In this document: piece after piece, positions 46,334 through 56,504 of the stretch
Numbering within the stretch: the first letter of the stretch is position 1
Layout: every line of letters starts with the position of its first letter
Assembly: GCA_963930645.1 (NCBI GenBank)
Contig: OZ005653.1
Coordinates: 214,388,184 to 214,452,183 of the forward strand
Direction of reading: 5' to 3'
DNA length: 64,000 nt
From: Salticus scenicus
Taxonomy: Eukaryota > Arthropoda > Arachnida > Araneae > Salticidae
Made by a program: the position numbers and the translations under genes
The notes under the pieces: generated by a model
Told to the model about the DNA's origin: nothing
The model's database searches: none
The model's input: only the letters and a program-made list of their open reading frames with translations

Positions 46334-46560
46334 TCTTCGCCTTTTTTTTCAGGACACTTTCAGGGGTAATAAATTTTTGCCTTTGATGCTACCACTATTT
46401 TTATACAATAACCTCCTTCCTTCTTAATCATGACACATTAATTTAAAACTACCATAAATATTTCTGCATAAAAGTAAAGATATCAAGAAAGGTGGAATAA
46501 TTTTATCACCAAGAAGAAAAATGGGCGGAGAGTAATAGCCCAGATATATGTATCATACTT
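46334..46560. other. Short unassigned spacer
   Basis: AT-rich; begins at the truncated right tip of the Tc3-like element and ends at the next MITE. Contains 'aggacactttcaggggtaat', a possible scrap of a piggyBac-type MITE tip. Confidence 0.4.
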
Positions 46561-46745
46561 GCCAACATACTAATTAATATTCCGTAGTATTGTTTGACCC
46601 GCCTTCTTTTTCACACCAGTATGTTTTCAAAGTATTTTAATTCACATTTAATAGTACTGCATTTGGAGATTGATTACACTAAAAATTCACTGGTGTGAGA
46701 GAAGGGCGGTACTAACAAGATTACGGAATATTAATTAGGAAATTG
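46561..46745. mobile_element. MITE family 'GCCAACAT', copy 3
   Basis: Left gccaacatactaattaatat, tccgtag, gacccgccttc, tcacaccagt. Right side inverted: cctaattaatattccgtaat, gttagtaccgcccttc, tcacaccagt. The arms are about 60 bp. Best-preserved of the family with 10843-11041 and 11432-11613. Confidence 0.75.
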
Positions 46746-46934
46746 ACAAGTATGTATATATGTGTATGAATTCAGAATATCGGGATTTTTTAAAAGCTAA
46801 TACAACCCTAGACATAGATGTGCCTTTCCTTTATTCGGAGTGTTTGGTCAAATAATTTTACAGTCGGTTTGTCGCTGTCATCGATGCAAAGAGTTGAGCC
46901 ACAGATTACCCAATATATATCCATAATCCAATTG

Positions 46935-46937
<3 letters not shown>

Positions 46938-46996
<59 letters not shown>

Positions 46997-47014
46997 TAGA
47001 TAGATAGATAGATA
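46938..47014. repeat. (TA)n-(GATA)n microsatellite
   Basis: About 57 bp of TA followed by five GATA units. Confidence 0.95.
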
Positions 47015-47196
47015 TAGGTAATAAAATGATGTATTATGCATTAGTTAATTATTATGGATTTATCAATTTATGGATTAGTTAATTTTTAGTCTGATATGGA
47101 TGAACACACTTGATTATAGGCAATATGTAATTTCATATTCTATTTTTAAATAAGATTATTTTTCTTAATCAAGAAGAGACATTCTTATTTCTTTAA

Positions 47197-47399
47197 CACT
47201 TTCGGTGGCGGTGATGCCACTACAGCATCACCTAATTTCAATTTTCAACTACAAAAACTCATCCCGGAAATTTTTTAGCAAAATTTTACTTTTATAACGT
47301 AGCAGAAAAACGTCGTCAAATTCTTTTATTTTAATTTTGTTCGTGAATTCCGGTGGCAGTGTAATTTAAATGATCCGAATTACCTTGCGCTGGATAGGA
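47197..47399. mobile_element. piggyBac-type MITE, copy C (eroded right end)
   Basis: TTAA at 47193-47196, then cactttcggtggcggtgatg, aaaaactcatcccggaaatt and gtgaattccggtggcagtgt, matching copies A and B. The right end has mutated (ccttgcgctggatagg) and lacks a clean TTAA. Confidence 0.7.
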
Positions 47400-47603
47400 T
47401 TCACGGCTTTTGGGGAATAATATTTCTGTGAATATTTTGCTCATTTCACATCTTTATTAAAGTTAATAACGGTTATTTTTTGTTTTCATTTATTAACATA
47501 ATTACTGGTTGTTTTTATTTTAGTCATATATTTATTTATTTGTTCTTGAAAATTATGGTGTCATTCCATCATCTGTTTTATTGCATTCTACAAATTTGTT
47601 ATA

Positions 47604-47615
<12 letters not shown>

Positions 47616-47672
<57 letters not shown>

Positions 47673-47690
47673 GATAGATAGATAATCAGA
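47616..47690. repeat. (TA)n-(GA)n-(GATA) microsatellite
   Basis: TA run to 47648, then a GA run of about 22 bp, then GATA units. Confidence 0.95.
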
Positions 47691-47743
47691 GCGTGCAGTA
47701 GAAATATAATATTATCAGTACATACAGTTGGAATTTATAGATG

Positions 47744-47776
<33 letters not shown>

Positions 47777-47779
<3 letters not shown>

Positions 47780-48007
47780 TGGCGTATCGTGAATGACGTT
47801 TAGGGCATGCTCCATATGAGTAGTTAAAAACAATACATTAAAACTGATATTTAAGCATGTTATTGACTAATTCGCTTGTTTCGAGAAAAAACGTAGATAT
47901 TACGACATTTAAACAGCCAATCAAATGAACGAGCTTTCCATTATAACGAGCTGTTCCTAGCCACCAGTATGGAGCATACCCAAAACGTCACTCACGATAC
48001 GCCACTG
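47777..48007. mobile_element. 231-bp hAT-like MITE
   Basis: cagtggcgtatcgtgaatga at the left; inverted right end cagtggcgtatcgtgagtga. The arms continue through cgttt(t/a)gggcatgctccata. CAGTGGCG ends are typical of hAT. It lies inside (TA)n, so an 8-bp duplication (atatatat) is compatible but unprovable. Confidence 0.8.
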
Positions 48008-49035
48008 ATATATATATATATATATATATATACATTTGCCAAAAACTAATAGCAATTTTAAACATTACTATGGTTAATCTAAATTCCTTTAATTTTAGTT
48101 TTATAAATCGGAACAAAAAAAGTACTTTTTTACTATTAAAAAAATACATATTTCTTTATCCTGTATGTTTTCTATTTTTACGATACTTATCAGACATAGA
48201 GTCTTTAGTACCTCCAAGCGATAATGTATTTAACAAAGTACTTCTAGAACATTTTACAAATTTTTAGATTTATTTAATGGACATCCTTATCAGAAAGGCA
48301 CGTGCGATATTTTTATTCTTATCATCTTTTAAAGTACATCGTACTAGCTTTTTTTTTCGAGTTCTTTAAAAGTCTAAAAGACATAAAAAACAATGTCAAA
48401 GATTTTTTCTTTTTTTGTCTCTCATAGTTTTAGAAAAAAAAAAAAAGGAATATTTTTTAATATAATTTTTCTTATGCATACATTATAAAAGTTTTTAAAA
48501 TATGTATAAAGAACAATGTGATATATTATTATTATTTATGTTATATATTATTACTAGTAAAATAAATAAATTTGAAAATTGATCAATTCTTTATACATAT
48601 TTTATCAAATATAAAGGATTTTGTGTTGATTTGTTTTCTGCTGGTTTATATTTATATACATAGAGAGACTAATTTATATTAACACCGTTACCACTAATTT
48701 AATAAATATATATTCGTTACTGTACAATCCGTTTGTGACGTATCATGCTTGAATATTTTCCTTAAAATTTATTTTTCAGATGTTTTATCGTTTATAAGTA
48801 CATTATTTTATAAAGTTTTTAAATTGTTGATGATGAATACCGATAATAAATAAAAAATTTAATTTTAAATTAATTTTAATTTAATTATAAAAAATTCAAT
48901 TTGATATCTTTAAATCCTAAAAATAAAAAAAAATATGGCTTCTTCTTCTTCTTCTTTTTTTTTTTTTTTTTTTTTTAACTTGTTTTACAAAAGCATAATT
49001 TACATTTTCTACATTAGCTTTGAACTTTCCTAGGT
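48008..49035. other. AT-rich DNA, no gene recognised
   Basis: (TA)n at 48008-48032, T-runs near 48350 and 48955-48977, and a CTT run at 48940-48956. Nothing else supported. Confidence 0.45.
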
Positions 49036-49233
49036 TCAAATGTAGCAACTATAGTTAAGACTGGGCACCTTTAAACACAAGGTACCCAGTACAGTCCGTT
49101 CAAATCGCTTTAACTGCTGAACGGCTGAAGCTATATTCATAAACGTGGCCTCCAGCTCTAATAAACTGGCTTTGCGCAACAAGAAGCAACCGCATATAGC
49201 GGCACCTGGTGTAAAAGGAATATATTTTTCTAT
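49036..49233 (-). CDS. Exon-like segment, 65 codons (unknown gene)
   Basis: On the minus strand a strong acceptor (tcatattatttttcag) precedes IEKYIPFTPGAAICGCFLLR, then KASLLELEATFMNIASAV, QQLKRFERTVLGTLC and LKVPSLNYSCYI before TGA. The composition is balanced and the GC content higher than the flanks. The 'GCFLLRKASLLELEATFMNIASAVQQL' stretch has the feel of the last segment of an arthropod gustatory-receptor-like 7TM protein, but I would not assign it on this. It may be a terminal exon, a decayed element or chance. No polyadenylation signal lies directly downstream. Confidence 0.22.
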   Translation of the reverse strand: MEKYIPFTPGAAICGCFLLRKASLLELEATFMNIASAVQQLKRFERTVLGTLCLKVPSLNYSCYI

Positions 49234-49388
49234 CTGAAAAATAATATGAGATAGAGGGAAAAAATGAATGACAAAAATGTAGAGCATCATCAATATTAAA
49301 ATATATTGTGTAGACATGAATGATAAAAACGGAATACTTCAAGCGTGCATATGTTTTATACAGTACGGAGTGAGTAAACGATCTTTGG

Positions 49389-49427
<39 letters not shown>
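49389..49427. repeat. poly-A tract (~39 bp)
   Basis: Uninterrupted A run, one of the longest homopolymers here. Confidence 0.95.
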
Positions 49428-49430
<3 letters not shown>

Positions 49431-50149
49431 CAGCTGTCGCAAGATGTTTTCATTTTAAATTTTAAAACCTTTATCCATTAGCTAGAACGTACATTAAGAC
49501 TGTATAGGAAAAGAACAAACAAGAATCTATTTCGAAGAATCCACCAGAATCCAACTTCAAGTGCGTTACAGCTAATGAACGAAAGTTTGTAATTAAAAGA
49601 ACTTGAAAGAACTACTTGTTTATTCTTTCTAAGATCATTTTTTCACGCCACAGCGTAAGAAATTGCGAACAAACTAATGAACGTTTCCAGCGTTCAAATA
49701 TTCCTGTCTACAAGGTATCTTTTCGTAATGAATCTGTAGTTATCTACATCTTTGTATTAATTTTTTCTCCCTATATCGTAAAGTTATCGAGATAGGTACA
49801 TAAACTCCATCGTCCAGGTAGTGCTGTAAGCGGTTGCATCTTGCAGCGCACAATCTTTTTACTATAACTAGATGCTACATTTGTCAATTTAACTGCAGTC
49901 GATCAATAATTATATGGGTGATGACGGAATTTACTGAGCACCTTGTATGCTTATGATTATTATAATTAAATTTCGGCTGTGGACAAGATATTTCAAAAAT
50001 GAGCGGCTAACAACAATCTTTGTATGTACACCTTTCGTAATATATACTCAAGGTATAAAAATATTTTCACTCGCTAGCGCTTTAAGAAATTTTCATATTT
50101 AAGAAATAAATGTACTGTATAATAAGAAAAACTAACTAAAGTGTTTTTT
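49428..50149. other. Unassigned DNA
   Basis: Moderately AT-rich, no open frames above chance and no repeat ends recognised. Confidence 0.4.
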
Positions 50150-50265
50150 TTTTAGTGCTAGAGGCCTATTTCAGTCGGTACAGCGTTGTCGAATTTTTAT
50201 ACGTCACTCTTAATAGTGCTAAGGGCCTATTTCAGTCGGTTTATTGAATGGGGATTTATTGAATG

Positions 50266-50572
50266 AAGTCCCCCCAAGGCCCAACTTTGACATGAGTCCC
50301 CCCCAGGCCCAACTTTGACATGAGTCCCCCCCCCCAAGGCACAACTTTGACATGAGTCCCTCCAGGCCCAACTTTGACATGAGTCCCCCCCCAAGGTACA
50401 ACTTTGACATGAGTCCCCCCAAAGCCCAACTTTGACATGAGTCCCCCCCAGGCCCAACTTTGACATGAGTCCCCCAAGGCCCAACTTTGACATTAGTCCC
50501 CCCCCAAGGTACAACTTTGACATGAGTCCCCCCCAAGGCACATCTTTGACATGAGTCCCCCCCAAGGCATAC
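50266..50572 (-). repeat. C-rich ~28-bp minisatellite
   Basis: About eleven units of aactttgacatgagtccccc with C-tracts of 5-10. Reverse complement of the array at 3155-3412. Overlapping minus ORFs of 73-118 aa are repeat artefacts. Confidence 0.9.
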
Positions 50573-50598
50573 CTCCCCCTCATTGGGAAAAAGAGAAA

Positions 50599-50784
50599 AA
50601 ACGTTGTTTTGCGGCTATAAGACAGTTTGGACTTCCAACGTTATTTGTTACAGTATCTGCAGCTGAAACACATTGGTTTCATTTAATGAAAACTTTATCG
50701 TGGAATTTAGATCGTCACGAATTAACTAAAGAAGAATTTGTCGATATTAACAAGTTTAGCAGTAGGCCTCTGGCACTAAATTAA
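50599..50784 (+). pseudogene. Helitron Rep/helicase-like N fragment (copy 2, open)
   Basis: Open from the C-rich repeat to TAA at 50784: CFAAIRQFGLPTLFVTVSAA, ETHWFHLMKTLSWNLDRHEL, TKEEFVDINKFSSRPLALN. The 'G-LPTLFVT-SAAETHW' core matches the Helitron N/Rep-associated domain of arthropod Helitron proteins. TGG keeps the frame open where copy 1 has TGA. About 62 residues of a domain in a >1000-residue protein, with no catalytic HUH or helicase motifs present, so it cannot work alone. A start within the repeat (50551) is formally possible. Confidence 0.6.
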
Positions 50785-50862
50785 AATCTGTCAATGTCAG
50801 ATTTTCATGTTTTAAATAATGAAATAATGTCGTGTCTGTATATATATATATATATATTTTTT

Positions 50863-51310
50863 TTTTGATTCTATACGTATCATTCATTCTGCTACCTATC
50901 GCTCTTTATATACATAGTGTTTACTGGTGAAGATTTTTGAAATTGTATTACTTTAATCATTTGAAGTGCACACGATAGTGCATATTCCTACTCGCGTTAA
51001 ACAAGGCAATATTTTAGAATCACACCAAAAAGCGGTACATATTGTTAAAAATTCTCCTACTGTATCACTGACGTTTTGCTGTTCATCGCCATCTTTCGGC
51101 ACTTTTGTACTTTTTCTTGGTTTAACTAAAATTCCATGTCATTTCAAGCATGTAGTCAAATTTTACCTCTCTTCCAACATTATTCTGTGCATGATTGGAT
51201 TTTCAAATATAAACGGACATTTGGGTCCCCTGGTACATATATGAGAGGTCATAGTGTCCTACTTTTTTTGATACCGCTTTTTACACCATTTCTGACTGGT
51301 AGTATTGTTA
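50863..51310. other. Unassigned spacer
   Basis: Plus ORF 50966-51244 (92 aa) and an overlapping minus frame are both open over ~250 bp; neither is recognised. Slightly less AT-rich than the surroundings. Confidence 0.35.
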
Positions 51311-51523
51311 CAGTCGGTAACAAAAGTCTCCGAACACTAGCAAAAATTCTTATGTAAAAAATGTACACTTCATACAGTTTTGTTAAATAAATCCTTGTCG
51401 AATCCTGTTCTTAGTCAGTCTAAGAACATTATTCGATATAGATTTATTTAACAAAACCGTATGAAGTGTACTTTTTTTACATATGAATTTTCGCTAGTGT
51501 TCGGACACTTTTGTTACCCACTG
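51311..51523. mobile_element. 213-bp palindromic Tc1-type MITE, copy 2
   Basis: TA|cagtcggtaacaaaagtctc ... and inverted cagtgggtaacaaaagtgtc at the right, then TA. Same length as copy 1 at 27525. The centre (gaatcctgttcttagtcag / tctaagaacattattcg) is less perfectly paired than copy 1. Confidence 0.9.
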
Positions 51524-51555
51524 TACATCTTTTGCATATATTATATATATATATA

Positions 51556-52310
51556 GGATAATTCAAAAGTCATGGAACAAATTTTAACCGGTAATTGTAT
51601 TTAACAATACAAAAAAAAAAATATCATCAAAGGACGTATCGTCTAAAATGCAACGCAAACTTATTAGCGCGTTTTAAAATGGCCGCTGTGTAAACATTAC
51701 AATGTCATACATTTTCAGAGTTGTCAGGAGAAAAACTGACCGTGCATGTATACATTCTCGAAAAGATAACATCATATGAAAAATTGTGTCACGATGAATA
51801 AAAGTCGGGAACGGCAGCCTTGTGAGGTTACTCAACAGTGCTAACGTTATATTTCTTATAATATTCGAGTTTTAATAATATTAATAAAGCGGGTACATAT
51901 TTCATCTATTCACATGGAAATAAAAATGACAGAAAAGCTGTACGAATGTAAGGCGACCAATTTCCTTACAAGCGGTTGCCTGTTCGTAATCATGTGCACG
52001 CTTGAATCTCCAGTTGTATGAATCGGTATCATTTTTTACTTGCCACTGGATGATGTAAGACGTCAAAGGACCAACAGGATATCAGTGGCGGAGGAAGCGA
52101 TTTTGAAGACGATTGAAGATTAAACAACTGTAAGCACACGAATTGTTTAAAGCAGCTTTGTTGCGTAACGATTTACGAAAAACGATTGTAAATGAATTAG
52201 ACGTTGTTCACGTACAAGTTTTAACGAGTCCAAAAATTGACTGAAGAAAAATTTTCCGATCGCTTAGACTTCGCTCTGTAGCTTCTTTATCAGATTTTGT
52301 GGAAAGTGTT
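51556..52310 (+). mobile_element. mariner-like element, 5' fragment
   Basis: TA|ggataattcaaaagtcatgg starts as many arthropod mariner-like TIRs do. From about 52040 the plus strand holds decayed transposase N-terminal text: RQRTNRISVAEEAILKTIED, then STRIV in place of the usual 'STR.la..lgis' helix. No catalytic domain and no right TIR were found; it ends before the HINE-B terminus at 52441. It is related to the transposase at 14311-15561 at the superfamily level. Confidence 0.55.
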
Positions 52311-52440
52311 ATTTCTCCAGTGGATGAACTTTCAAACGAGATAGTGCGTTTAATATTCTCAAATATATGGAATAATTGTATAGAATATTTTGTAAAAAAT
52401 AAAAGATTTTTTTTAACAGTTATTGAATGTTTAATAAAAA

Positions 52441-54250
52441 ATCTGGAGTGACTCCACTCGACTTTCCGAACATTGAGTAATTAACAGTTTTGTAGATAAA
52501 GTAAAGAAAGAGGAGTTGTCAAAAAACAAAAGAGATAAAACCATAATACAGTGTTTGAGTATTTTTCTCCATATATTACACGATGTTTTATTTAAAGGTA
52601 CTGAACTTTGAGCCCATAGATCATAATGATAAAGAATTTTTGGTGTGTCCCTTTAAAAAACCTATAAATGCTAGATTCACCAAAATGCTTATAGTTAGTG
52701 CAACAGTAATTTATAATATTCATATAAATTTTTAGCTCAATCGAATAAGGCGTTTAGATGCTATCGCACTTTTAACTAGTATGCTGTGGCCACCACATGA
52801 CTTTCTTCTATATTTTCCTATTCAAATTCACTCAGTAAAAATAATTTATTAAAATTATTATTTAAAAAAATTATCTTCCATGATAATGCAGATGATTTCC
52901 ATATTAGAGAAGTAGTATAACACTAAATATCCAAAAAAAGTCAACTTTATTGTTAGTATCACATTTAAAAAAAATCAATAACTTCATTTTAAATTATCGC
53001 AAATCAATGGTTCAACCATTCGTTTTGGCGAGCTCTTTTTATTTTTAGATTTACTCCCCTCGAGGGGGGAATTCCCCCCCAGGGGGATTGGCGAGGCTCC
53101 TACACATACAAAAATTTTTTCCCAGTTGACTATCTCTATTATAAATAATTCTTGTAAATTTCATAATGATTACTAAAAAATAATTCTCTTTATGCACATT
53201 TATACAAAATTTTGTACTATACACCATGTTAAAAATTTAGAAAAAGCGGGATGGCAACGCAACTTGTAAGACAATTTTTACCAAAAGTTGATAGGCACTA
53301 ATTTATGTCAAGGTGCAACTACATACCAATTTGTATGAAATTCTGTGAAGTAGTTCCTGAGATACAGTTGCCACAAAAGTCTGTCACACCCACGCAGAGA
53401 CTGACAGACAAACAGACAGACATTTTCTAAAAATGGTCAAATCGTGTTCTACAGCTCTCAAAACGTGTAAATCCATCAAAACCCGAGGTCGAAAATTTTT
53501 ACGAATCCAATCTTTCTTCTATTGAATATCGAAGAAAGTAAAAATTTGGTCTCACAGGCCATAATGATAAAGAATTTTTCTTTGTGTCCCTGTAAAAAAC
53601 TGTAAGTGCTAAATTCACCAAAATCTATACAGTTCGTGCAACTGTGACCTATAACATGTGTACAAATTTTTTGTTCAGATTAAATAAGCGTTTAGATGCT
53701 ATCGCACTTTTAAGAATGTGGCCCCATAGGCCATAATGATAAAGAATTTTTCTTTGTGTCCCTGTAAAAAACTGTAAGTGCCAGATTCTCCAAACTCTAT
53801 ACAAATTGAGTAACTGTGACCTATAATATGTGTATAAATTTTTTGCTCAATTGAAGAAGGCGTTTAGATGCTATCTCACTTTTCAGATTTTGGTCCCATA
53901 GACCATAATGATAAAGAATTTTTCTTTGTGTCACTGTAAAAAAACTATAAGTGCTAGATTCACCAAAATCTATAGGGGTCGTACTATGGTGACTTACAAT
54001 ATACACGCCAACTTTCAGCTTATTCGAACAAAGCGTTTAGACACTAGCGTGTTCACTCACAGACATACACACAAACATACACACATACACACATACATAC
54101 ACACATACATACACATATACATACATCATCGTAAAAATAGTGAAAACGGACTCAGGAGACCTCGAAACGTATAGAAACATCAAAATCTCGAATTCGGATT
54201 TTTGACATGATTACAATACTTTCCTCACTATAGTGTTCGGAAAGTAAAAA
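52441..54250 (-). mobile_element. Helentron-like element HINE-B, copy 2 (interrupted)
   Basis: Minus strand: TTTTTACTTTCCGAACACTA, hairpin partner tagtgaggaaagt, then tgtaatcatgtcaaaaatcc. The 3' side has TGTTCGGAAAGT, a perfect 12-bp inverse of ACTTTCCGAACA, followed by the stem TGGAGT-c-ACTCCA. Interior ~165-bp repeats match copy 1 (aaaaattctttatcattatg, gcgtttagatgctatcg). It has a CA-rich microsatellite at 54058-54122. HINE-A copy 2 lies inside at 52776-53543; without it the length is about 1040 bp. Confidence 0.75.
52776..53543 (-). mobile_element. Helentron-like element HINE-A, copy 2 (nested)
   Basis: Minus strand: TTTTTACTTTCTTCGATATT at the 5' end; 3' ATATAGAAGAAAGT, stem TGTGG-tgg-CCACA, gcatACTAG. 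It matches copy 1 block by block: ggattcgtaaaaattttcga, ttttgatggatttacacg, gaaaatgtctgtctg, ctgtatctcaggaacta, gtatgtagttgcacctt, tttttaacatggtgtatag. The GTCT run is short here (two to three units). Inserted between two As (Ts on the minus strand) of HINE-B. Confidence 0.75.
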
Positions 54251-54481
54251 TTCAATGGAGGAAGTAAGTTAGTCTTGTATGTGCAACTAACTATCTATTT
54301 TGTATTTTGTATTTTTTTTTTTTTTTTTTTTTTTTGTGAAAACTATTAATGTGAAACAGAAGCACAGCTGTTCGAACAGTGCTTAACATCAGATATGTGT
54401 TGTTTTTTGACGCCCCGAAAAGTATTGCGTCTTTTGTGAGAAAAATAACTTGTGTAAAGTAATTGTATGTAGTACTTTTTA

Positions 54482-54524
54482 TTATTATTATTATTATAAA
54501 AAACACTTTAAAAACACGTAAAAT

Positions 54525-54563
<39 letters not shown>

Positions 54564-55214
54564 CTAAAACTTTACGCTTTGAAATTCCAAAGCATCATCA
54601 GTCACTTTTATTACTGAATTAAATGAGCAAATATTTTAATTAATTTTCCTTTCACAGTCAACAGTTAAGTCTTCTAATAACGTGAATAGCAGCAAAGTCA
54701 ATTTGAAGTCCGGTGAATGTTGGACCAAGGAGCTAAAGAAAGTAAGAGAAGCTGGAAATATTGAAAAATCACACGAGGCTATTGTAGGAAAATAACCATA
54801 ATGAACTAGCAGAAATAAACTATTAGCTATTTTATAATACTGTGTCAAATTACTGGGAAAATTGCAACATAATTAAAATTTATTCTATTTTTACATTTAA
54901 TTATATTAATAGCTTCGGAGATGTAAAGTTCTTGGATAGTAGGTGTTGCTGTAATAATTTTGGCGTTATCCTATATAAGGTTAGCGTTTGGGTTAGCATA
55001 AATGAAGTCGACCAGAGTAGAACTATTTTCTTCTTTGATATTACGTATATGTTTTTGTATTATTTTGTTTAAAGCTCATTAGATTCAGTAATAAAAATAT
55101 CTGATGATGCTTTGGAATTTTAAAGCGAAAACCTTAGGAAAATATTTATAAAAAGAAATTAAATAAAAATTAATTTTACGTGTTTTGAAAGTGCTTTTAA
55201 TAAAAATAACAAAT
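54482..55214. mobile_element. Foldback element with ~130-bp arms
   Basis: The left arm (54482-54615) has cactttaaaaacacgtaaaa and gaaattccaaagcatcatca. The right arm (55078-55214) is its inverse: gatgatgctttggaatttta and ttacgtgttttgaaagtgct. The left arm also holds (TA)n. The ~460-bp centre includes the exon-like segment at 54658-54741. Superfamily unknown. Confidence 0.65.
54658..54741 (+). CDS. Exon-like segment between inverted repeats (28 codons)
   Basis: A strong acceptor (taattttcctttcacag) and a strong donor (aagaaa|gtaagag) bound an 84-nt, phase-0 block reading STVKSSNNVNSSKVNLKSGE, CWTKELKK. I do not recognise the protein. The reverse strand is also open here, so coding is not proven. 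If real, the exon is flanked on both sides by the arms of the 54482-55214 element. Alternatives: a captured exon or chance splice-like signals. Confidence 0.25.
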
Positions 55215-56267
55215 GACTCGTGTTTAATTAACTCTTTTTTAGAGATATTGTATGCAGTACTGTGTGTACTACATATTTTGTATAATGAACATTATATAAA
55301 AATTTTCAAGATGCTTTTTTTGAAGTTTTCGATTTTGTCAATATTTCTGTTCTATATTTAATTAAAATTGATGAATTCTGCAACTACGATTACTCAATAT
55401 TCATTTTAAATAAAATTTCTAAAGTAAATATTTAAGGGAAACAAATAACCGAGTTAAGGAAAAAAAAAAAATTTCCTTTAACCTAAAATTTTAAATAATG
55501 TTTCAATACATACCTGTAATTTTTTTTAATAAAAGCACCAAAGTTTTAATAAACAATTATGTATATATAGAAAGATATATAAACACACTTGACGCAAAAA
55601 ACACTTTTTAAAATGAAAGGCTATTTTAATCTAACTAAAGTGTAGGCCGTTAAATATAATTGGTGTCTACTATTGAAAAGTCTAGTCTTGTTTTTAAATA
55701 CATCAAATATTTTAAAGAAACTAAATAAAAACTTTGAAAAAATAAACTTGTTTAAAGCAGATATTTTTTTTTTTTTTAAACATATGTTAATGATGCGCAT
55801 TAATCTTGAAATTCAGCTCTTAAAGTAGTAAAGGACAATAATATGCAAATATGCTTTTGCGATATAATTTCTGTTTTCGTTTCATAAATTAAAGTCTAAA
55901 AATTAAATTCTAATAAATACAAAAGAAGTTCTAGTAAGAAATTTACGGTTCTTGCATTAACTTTCGCTAAACTTTGTGCGACATATATTTATATATTAAA
56001 TGAGAAAACGCAAATAATTTAGCGGGAGAGAATTGGTTCTTACAATTATCATTAAACTTATCTATTTCTTTTTTCTTATTCTATATTTTTATAATTTACC
56101 AAAATATTCTTTGCTCTTTACGATTATTTTTGCTTTGTATATCAAATAAAACCTTTGCCACTCACTAAGGGCAAAAGAACAATTGGTGGAAATGTCAATG
56201 TTTTGCATTGACAAGGGAAGTATGAATGAGTAAAATTCCGATTCAAACAAAACCGAGCTTAAATTAA
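55215..56267. other. AT-rich DNA, no gene recognised
   Basis: Low-complexity A/T sequence with T-run at 55765-55779. The 77-aa minus ORF at 56089-56322 is not recognised. No element boundary until 56268. Confidence 0.45.
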
Positions 56268-56395
56268 AGAGCATGGTCGAAAACATACTGTAGCGTACAA
56301 ATTTGCTGCAACAACCCCCCATGGAGCGAGAAAACGACCCTAAAAGTTTTAGTTGCTTCTGTAAAAACCTACGAAAGAGATTCCGTTAGCAAGAC

Positions 56396-56467
56396 GGTGT
56401 GGGGCAGTGGTTAGAGTATTCAATTCCAGTGCGAAAGGTCGTGAGATCGAACCCAGGCGACTGCTCG

Positions 56468-56469
<2 letters not shown>
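56396..56469 (+). ncRNA. tRNA-like Pol III module (left arm)
   Basis: gggcagtggttagagtattc resembles a tRNA 5' half with A box TGGTTAGAGTA, and gtcgtgagatcgaacccagg has a B-box-like AGATCGAACCC. A poly-T terminator follows at 56469-56499. The acceptor stem does not pair well, so this is a tRNA-derived sequence or tRNA pseudogene, not a working tRNA. Confidence 0.5.

Positions 56470-56504
<35 letters not shown>

Larger units (their letters stand above)
50150..50862 (+). mobile_element. Minisatellite element with Helitron fragment, copy 2
   Basis: Inverted relative to copy 1 (2849-4250). Order: T-run, agtgctagaggcctatttca, gtcggtacagcgttgtcgaa, a single higher-order block, minisatellite, Helitron Rep-domain fragment, ggcactaaattaaaatctgt, cgtgtctg, (TA)n, T-run. 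Similarity to copy 1 is very high in the coding fragment and flanks, so the two separated recently. Confidence 0.6.

Noticed and set aside
50966..51244. 92-aa plus ORF as a membrane protein
   Set aside because: The opposite strand is equally open and neither translation shows a recognisable domain; bordered by repeats.
56396..56469. Functional tRNA gene
   Set aside because: A and B boxes are recognisable but the acceptor and anticodon stems do not pair properly by eye, and it is part of a repeat arm.
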